Source: Paenibacillus_E sp964253085
GTDB taxonomy: Bacteria > Bacillota > Bacilli > Paenibacillales > NBRC-103111
DNA: 64,000 bases
Assembly: GCF_964253085.1 (NCBI RefSeq)
Contig: NZ_CAXUQH020000002.1
Coordinates: forward strand, 1-64,000
Direction of reading: 5' to 3'
Below the pieces are notes generated by a model, which saw nothing but the letters and a program-made list of their open reading frames with translations, ran no database searches and had not been told where the DNA came from. How positions within the stretch are numbered: the stretch's first letter is position 1; every line of letters starts with the position of its first letter. The position numbers and the translations under genes were made by a program. This document shows, piece by piece, positions 60,914 through 64,000 of this stretch.

Positions 60914-62155
60914 ATGCATCCTAGAAGGAGTACAATAAAGAGAATAACCCTTGCTGAGGTGAAACCAAAATCAATGAAAAAGAAAATTGAAAAAGTGATT
61001 GAGAAAGAAGGGCCTCTTCTCATTGTACAAGAACAAATTCTAAGAATGAAGGGTCTTAATTCCGATCAGATAGAAGAACAGATTATTAATGAAATGGACA
61101 TTCGCACGGGCAAACTTATCCATTTATATACATCGGATCTGCGAGAAGCGGTACTTGAATTAGAGCGTGAAGAAACGGATCTCGATAAAAAATTCCTGCA
61201 AATGCAAAAAAACAATCAACCTATCGAGCAAATTGACTTGGATCACCTTCGCTTACTTAATATGAATGTACGCATTCTAAACAACGCGATGGCAAAGAAA
61301 AAAATGGCAATTAAGAGAAATACGAATCATCCGTTGGAGAACACTTTGGTCCAATATCCATTTGTCTCATCATCTTATCCAAGTGAATCTAAACTGGAAA
61401 CGATGAAGAAAGAAGGGGTTCTGCTTCAATATCGAAATGGCTACCATCGACTTTCTTATCGCAATGAGAGAGGGAAACTGCTATCTACCTTTGATGAATT
61501 AACCTTACTAGGTCTAGGCTCTCTGTGGCAGAAAAACGGCAGGTTCCAAGAGATCCCTTTTGATTTTAAGGAACTGGCTGCCGAGATGTATATCATTGAA
61601 CCATCCGGTGGGGATTATACCAACATACTTAATTCCTTGAAAAATCTCTACGCTACATCATTCGTAACAGAGACGTTCTTGGATGAGCAGGGTCTCATAC
61701 GAGAAGGTATTGAATACGAACACATTTTTTCGAAGTTTGTTTTACATGGTAAAGAAGGACGCGAACGAGCAGGGACTATTAAATTTGCTGATGTGATTCA
61801 CGATAATTTAATGGCAGGGAAGTATGTAAATGTAAATCTACTCGTTCTTAATGATTTCGAGAATAATGCTACAAAAGCGCTATATCCATTTATTTTGTCT
61901 ATTCTGCAGAGCTACTATGAGCGCTACGTACTTGAAATGGATAAACTCATCCAACACTGCAATATATCCGATGATAATCCATCAAAAGCCCGTACAATCG
62001 TCATGAGAGCATTTGAGGAGTTTGCAGCTTATGAAGTAATCTCTGAACCTAAGTTACAAAAACTTGGTGATCAATACTTCGTTTACTTCTACCCAGCCCA
62101 GTCACGCGAACCAACACTGATAGAAAGTGAGAATGTAAAAGGCGATCAACTCTAA
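60914..62155 (+). CDS. Probable plasmid replication initiator
   Basis: 413 residues from the ATG at 60914 (AGGGTGTGAG upstream); the ATG at 60974 with GAGGTG is another option. The N-terminal 130 residues are highly charged and helical. About 185-400 has winged-helix-like pieces ('TFDELTLLGLGSLWQKNGRF', 'LYPFILSILQSYYERYVLEM') as in Rep proteins with two WH domains. An iteron array begins 65 bp after the stop, the classical neighbour of such a gene. No specific family named with certainty, so the role rests on context and fold-like patterns. Confidence 0.6.
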   Translation: MHPRRSTIKRITLAEVKPKSMKKKIEKVIEKEGPLLIVQEQILRMKGLNSDQIEEQIINEMDIRTGKLIHLYTSDLREAVLELEREETDLDKKFLQMQKNNQPIEQIDLDHLRLLNMNVRILNNAMAKKKMAIKRNTNHPLENTLVQYPFVSSSYPSESKLETMKKEGVLLQYRNGYHRLSYRNERGKLLSTFDELTLLGLGSLWQKNGRFQEIPFDFKELAAEMYIIEPSGGDYTNILNSLKNLYATSFVTETFLDEQGLIREGIEYEHIFSKFVLHGKEGRERAGTIKFADVIHDNLMAGKYVNVNLLVLNDFENNATKALYPFILSILQSYYERYVLEMDKLIQHCNISDDNPSKARTIVMRAFEEFAAYEVISEPKLQKLGDQYFVYFYPAQSREPTLIESENVKGDQL

Positions 62156-62178
62156 TTTGGGAGTTCATCGCCTTTTTT
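62138..62178 (+). terminator. rep terminator overlapping the stop codon
   Basis: AAGGCGAT-C-AACTC pairs with GAGTT-C-ATCGCCTT, followed by T6. The stop codon lies in the loop. Confidence 0.85.
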
Positions 62179-62220
62179 AATAAAAAATTTTTAAGGAATA
62201 GAAAAAAAATTATGCTCCGC

Positions 62221-62439
62221 ATACCCTGTTATCCGAAAAAATATACCTTGTTATCCGAAATATACCCTGTTATCCCATAAAAAATACCCTGTTATTCAAA
62301 ATATACCTTGTTATTCAAAAAAAAATACTTTGTTATCCGATATATACCCTGTTATCCGATATATACCCTGTTATCCGAAATATACCTTGTTATCCATTAT
62401 AATATGCCTTGTTATCCGGATTTATATACCTTGTAATCC
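62221..62439 (+). repeat. Eleven-copy iteron array (probable replication origin)
   Basis: The 14-bp unit ATACCyTGTTATCC starts at 62221, 62243, 62262, 62284, 62303, 62325, 62344, 62363, 62382, 62404 and 62426. Intervals are only 19 or 22 bp. Variation is limited to C/T at position 6 (CCT, CTT), TTC for TCC in copies 4 and 5, and single changes in copies 6, 10 and 11. Spacers are A/T-rich. It lies just downstream of rep. Confidence 0.92.
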
Positions 62440-62523
62440 AATTGCGGAAATAAGTAAGTCATGATAATGTCGAAATATGGGTGTAAAGTCTTCCAGTTTT
62501 TACCCCTTAAGTAAAAAGCAAAA

Positions 62524-62581
62524 AGCCTCCAATTTGGCGATTGGAAGCTCTGACTTTTACGGAGTGGTTTTGGCGAACCAC
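62524..62581. ncRNA. Two hairpins with identical TTGGCG loops (possible antisense-RNA target)
   Basis: AGCCTCCAAT-TTGGCG-ATTGGAAGCT (62524-62549, one mismatch) and GTGGTT-TTGGCG-AACCAC (62564-62581). Both in the leader of the following CDS. UUGGCG is the loop of copy-control RNA targets in IncB/IncI plasmids. No promoter for a counter-transcript could be confirmed. Confidence 0.4.
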
Positions 62582-62758
62582 CTTTAGTTTCCATGTAGGA
62601 TACAGTTTGGCCTGGCAACCAAAGCAACTAAAAACCAAGGCTCTCAAAACCATTTTTTCAAAATGGGATAGGAGGGTTAGTTTTCTTATTGCCTTTTTAT
62701 TATACCAATTATATCAGCCATTTTTCAATAGATAATTAGACAGTAGGAGGTGAATTTG

Positions 62759-64000
62759 ATGATTATAGCCAATAGACGCGGTCTTCAATTAGGACTAAAG
62801 ACAGCACCAGTTGTTCTTTCCGTTTCATTTATGAATGCCCTATTTAATGTGGAGTTACTTTATACATCTGGGAAGACTTTTTATCTTCAAACCAAACGTT
62901 TGGAAGGTGAAAGAGAGTACTTGTTGCACCACCTTACGCAAGCAGATTTACAACTGGCGATTATCCTGCAAAAAATATGTAATACGGTAGGACACATACC
63001 GGATATTAGTGCGCTGGCCAACATTTACGATCGATTAACGGAATACTTTGTAGAACCAGTTTGCCCTAGTCAATTTTATGCAGCTTTTGAGAAGTTTAGA
63101 ATACTTGGACTTATAACCGTCGAGCAGAACACGGCTGCAGGCTTGTTTTCTGTTAAGCTTCAGCACTATGTGCAAGAAGGGACTGGACGCATTGGTTATC
63201 ACATCAAAGCTCATCCCTTCTTGTTTAGCTCATCATTTAGTTCCTTGTCTCTACGAGAACAAAAAATATTCCTATCATTCTACTTACAGCAGGGCGTCAA
63301 ACCAACAGCGCAAAAAATATCCTTTCGGGTATTTAAACCAACAAATAGTTCTGATATCCAGTATCAGAACATCACTCGCTTTCTTCACGCAAACACCACA
63401 CATGTCCGTGATTCAATCGAAGTGCTCAGAAGCAAACAAATCTTAGGTGAAGAAGCTTGCTTCTCAAAAGTTTTCTATGAAAAGTCAGGACGAACCTTTG
63501 ATAAAGTATTTATCCTTGTTAACCCAAAGCTGTATGAAGTGGAACAAGTTTCAGAGTACCACGATCCGATTCCGTTAAAAGTTACTTATAAACGAAAAGC
63601 AAACTTTGTTTCCCAGGTACTGTCAGAATACAACATTGGAGAGGTTGAAACTTATAAAGAAGGTAGCGAATTTATAAAAATGGTCAGGCTGCTTAAAACA
63701 TCTAGTTCTGGAGAAATCCGCTATTTGCTTAAAAAGCTATATGATAAACTAACGATGAGAGAAGCCTACCCCAATCACGTAGTTCCTTTAATCCAAGATG
63801 AAATACGCTCCCGTACGAAAGTTCGCACAATGGCCCTTGCTTATCAGTATGGGATCGATCGCCTTGTTACAGCCGGCTGTTCGGAAAGTGAGAAGGACAC
63901 GCGTGAATACGATTTTGCTTCCTCCTTGTCTGTATACAGTCAGCGTGAATTAAAGGCTATCTTTGCTGAAGCATCCATGAAATTGCGGCAACAGTATTTG
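62759..64000 (+). CDS. Large unrecognised plasmid protein (partial, continues past the window)
   Basis: Open from the ATG at 62759 to the window edge (414 codons); TAGGAGGTG 6 nt upstream is an excellent ribosome site. The protein is soluble and mixed alpha/beta, with basic stretches ('DEIRSRTKVRTMALAYQYG', 'KVTYKRKANFVSQVL') and several possible winged-helix segments (e.g. 'HIPDISALANIYDRLTEYFV', 'FYAAFEKFRILGLITV'). It follows the iterons and the twin hairpins, so a second replication or copy-control protein is plausible. I do not recognise the family. Confidence 0.75.
   Translation, partial: MIIANRRGLQLGLKTAPVVLSVSFMNALFNVELLYTSGKTFYLQTKRLEGEREYLLHHLTQADLQLAIILQKICNTVGHIPDISALANIYDRLTEYFVEPVCPSQFYAAFEKFRILGLITVEQNTAAGLFSVKLQHYVQEGTGRIGYHIKAHPFLFSSSFSSLSLREQKIFLSFYLQQGVKPTAQKISFRVFKPTNSSDIQYQNITRFLHANTTHVRDSIEVLRSKQILGEEACFSKVFYEKSGRTFDKVFILVNPKLYEVEQVSEYHDPIPLKVTYKRKANFVSQVLSEYNIGEVETYKEGSEFIKMVRLLKTSSSGEIRYLLKKLYDKLTMREAYPNHVVPLIQDEIRSRTKVRTMALAYQYGIDRLVTAGCSESEKDTREYDFASSLSVYSQRELKAIFAEASMKLRQQYL

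Noticed and set aside
62221..62439. Iterons resemble the I-SceI homing site (TAGGGATAACAGGGTAAT read on the other strand)
   Set aside because: The shared ACCCTGTTAT core is short, most copies deviate (CTT, TTC), and regular spacing next to rep fits iterons; taken as coincidence.
62221..62439. CRISPR array
   Set aside because: Repeats are 14 bp with 5-8 bp AT-rich gaps, no unique spacers of 30 bp or more, no cas genes; no other CRISPR-like array in the window.

Overview
The window looks like part of a low-to-mid GC Gram-positive genome, most likely Paenibacillus or a close relative. The signs are strong AGGAGG-type ribosome binding sites, LplABC-type ABC importers with 540-560 residue lipoproteins, a membrane-bound AraC-family regulator, big multi-domain secreted beta-helix proteins and a sporulation-kinase-like histidine kinase. 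The right end (about 56.2-64 kb) carries an actin-like segregation gene with a ribbon-helix-helix partner, a likely replication initiator and an 11-copy iteron array. The window is therefore best read as part of a large plasmid or secondary replicon; this is an inference.

Region 1 (1-24.2 kb, all leftward) is a nutrient-acquisition and catabolic block. Reading with transcription from the right: an MFS exporter; a tightly packed operon of M20 amidohydrolase, D-threonine-aldolase-like PLP enzyme, M24 (creatinase/prolidase-like) hydrolase, cyclase-family hydrolase, zinc alcohol dehydrogenase, RidA and DegT-type aminotransferase; an AraC sensor-regulator; a solute-binding lipoprotein whose 3' end was remodelled by a 301-bp tandem duplication; a cystathionine-gamma-synthase-like enzyme; an intact solute-binding protein with two permeases; a DapA-like aldolase; and two secreted beta-helix paralogues. 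Three transcription units share a 40-bp upstream motif. I cannot name the substrate. The enzymes suggest an acylated or cyclised amino-acid derivative, and the beta-helix proteins suggest a polysaccharide nearby.

Region 2 (24.2-56 kb) is accessory and heavily rearranged. It holds an alpha/beta hydrolase-GNAT pair with a divergent TetR regulator, a PAS histidine kinase, two stand-alone EAL proteins, a GGDEF protein, a chemotaxis receptor, a repeat lipoprotein, an UlaG-like metallo-hydrolase and decayed IS3- and IS1182-type transposons. Its most striking content is three copies of a module made of a large MalT-type (STAND ATPase, LuxR HTH) regulator followed by a small 'Y-[QE]-I-R-[IV]-K-G-H-L' protein. 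Each intact small gene has its own candidate operator array upstream. In two of the modules the operator sequences differ but the spacing is nearly the same. Copy 3 also carries a multi-pass membrane protein and is visibly GC-richer. Fragments of further copies (36.7-36.9 kb, 54.2 kb) and of the histidine kinase (34.0 kb, 51.2 kb) show repeated duplication and decay.

Region 3 (56.2-64 kb) is the replicon backbone: a MerR-like/coiled-coil protein, a divergent AT-rich region with repeated TTATCTCAA motifs, a 20-bp inverted repeat over the parM promoter, parM and a parR-like gene, a long AT-rich spacer, the putative rep gene with its terminator, eleven iterons spaced 19 or 22 bp apart, two hairpins with the same TTGGCG loop, and a large unrecognised CDS that leaves the window.
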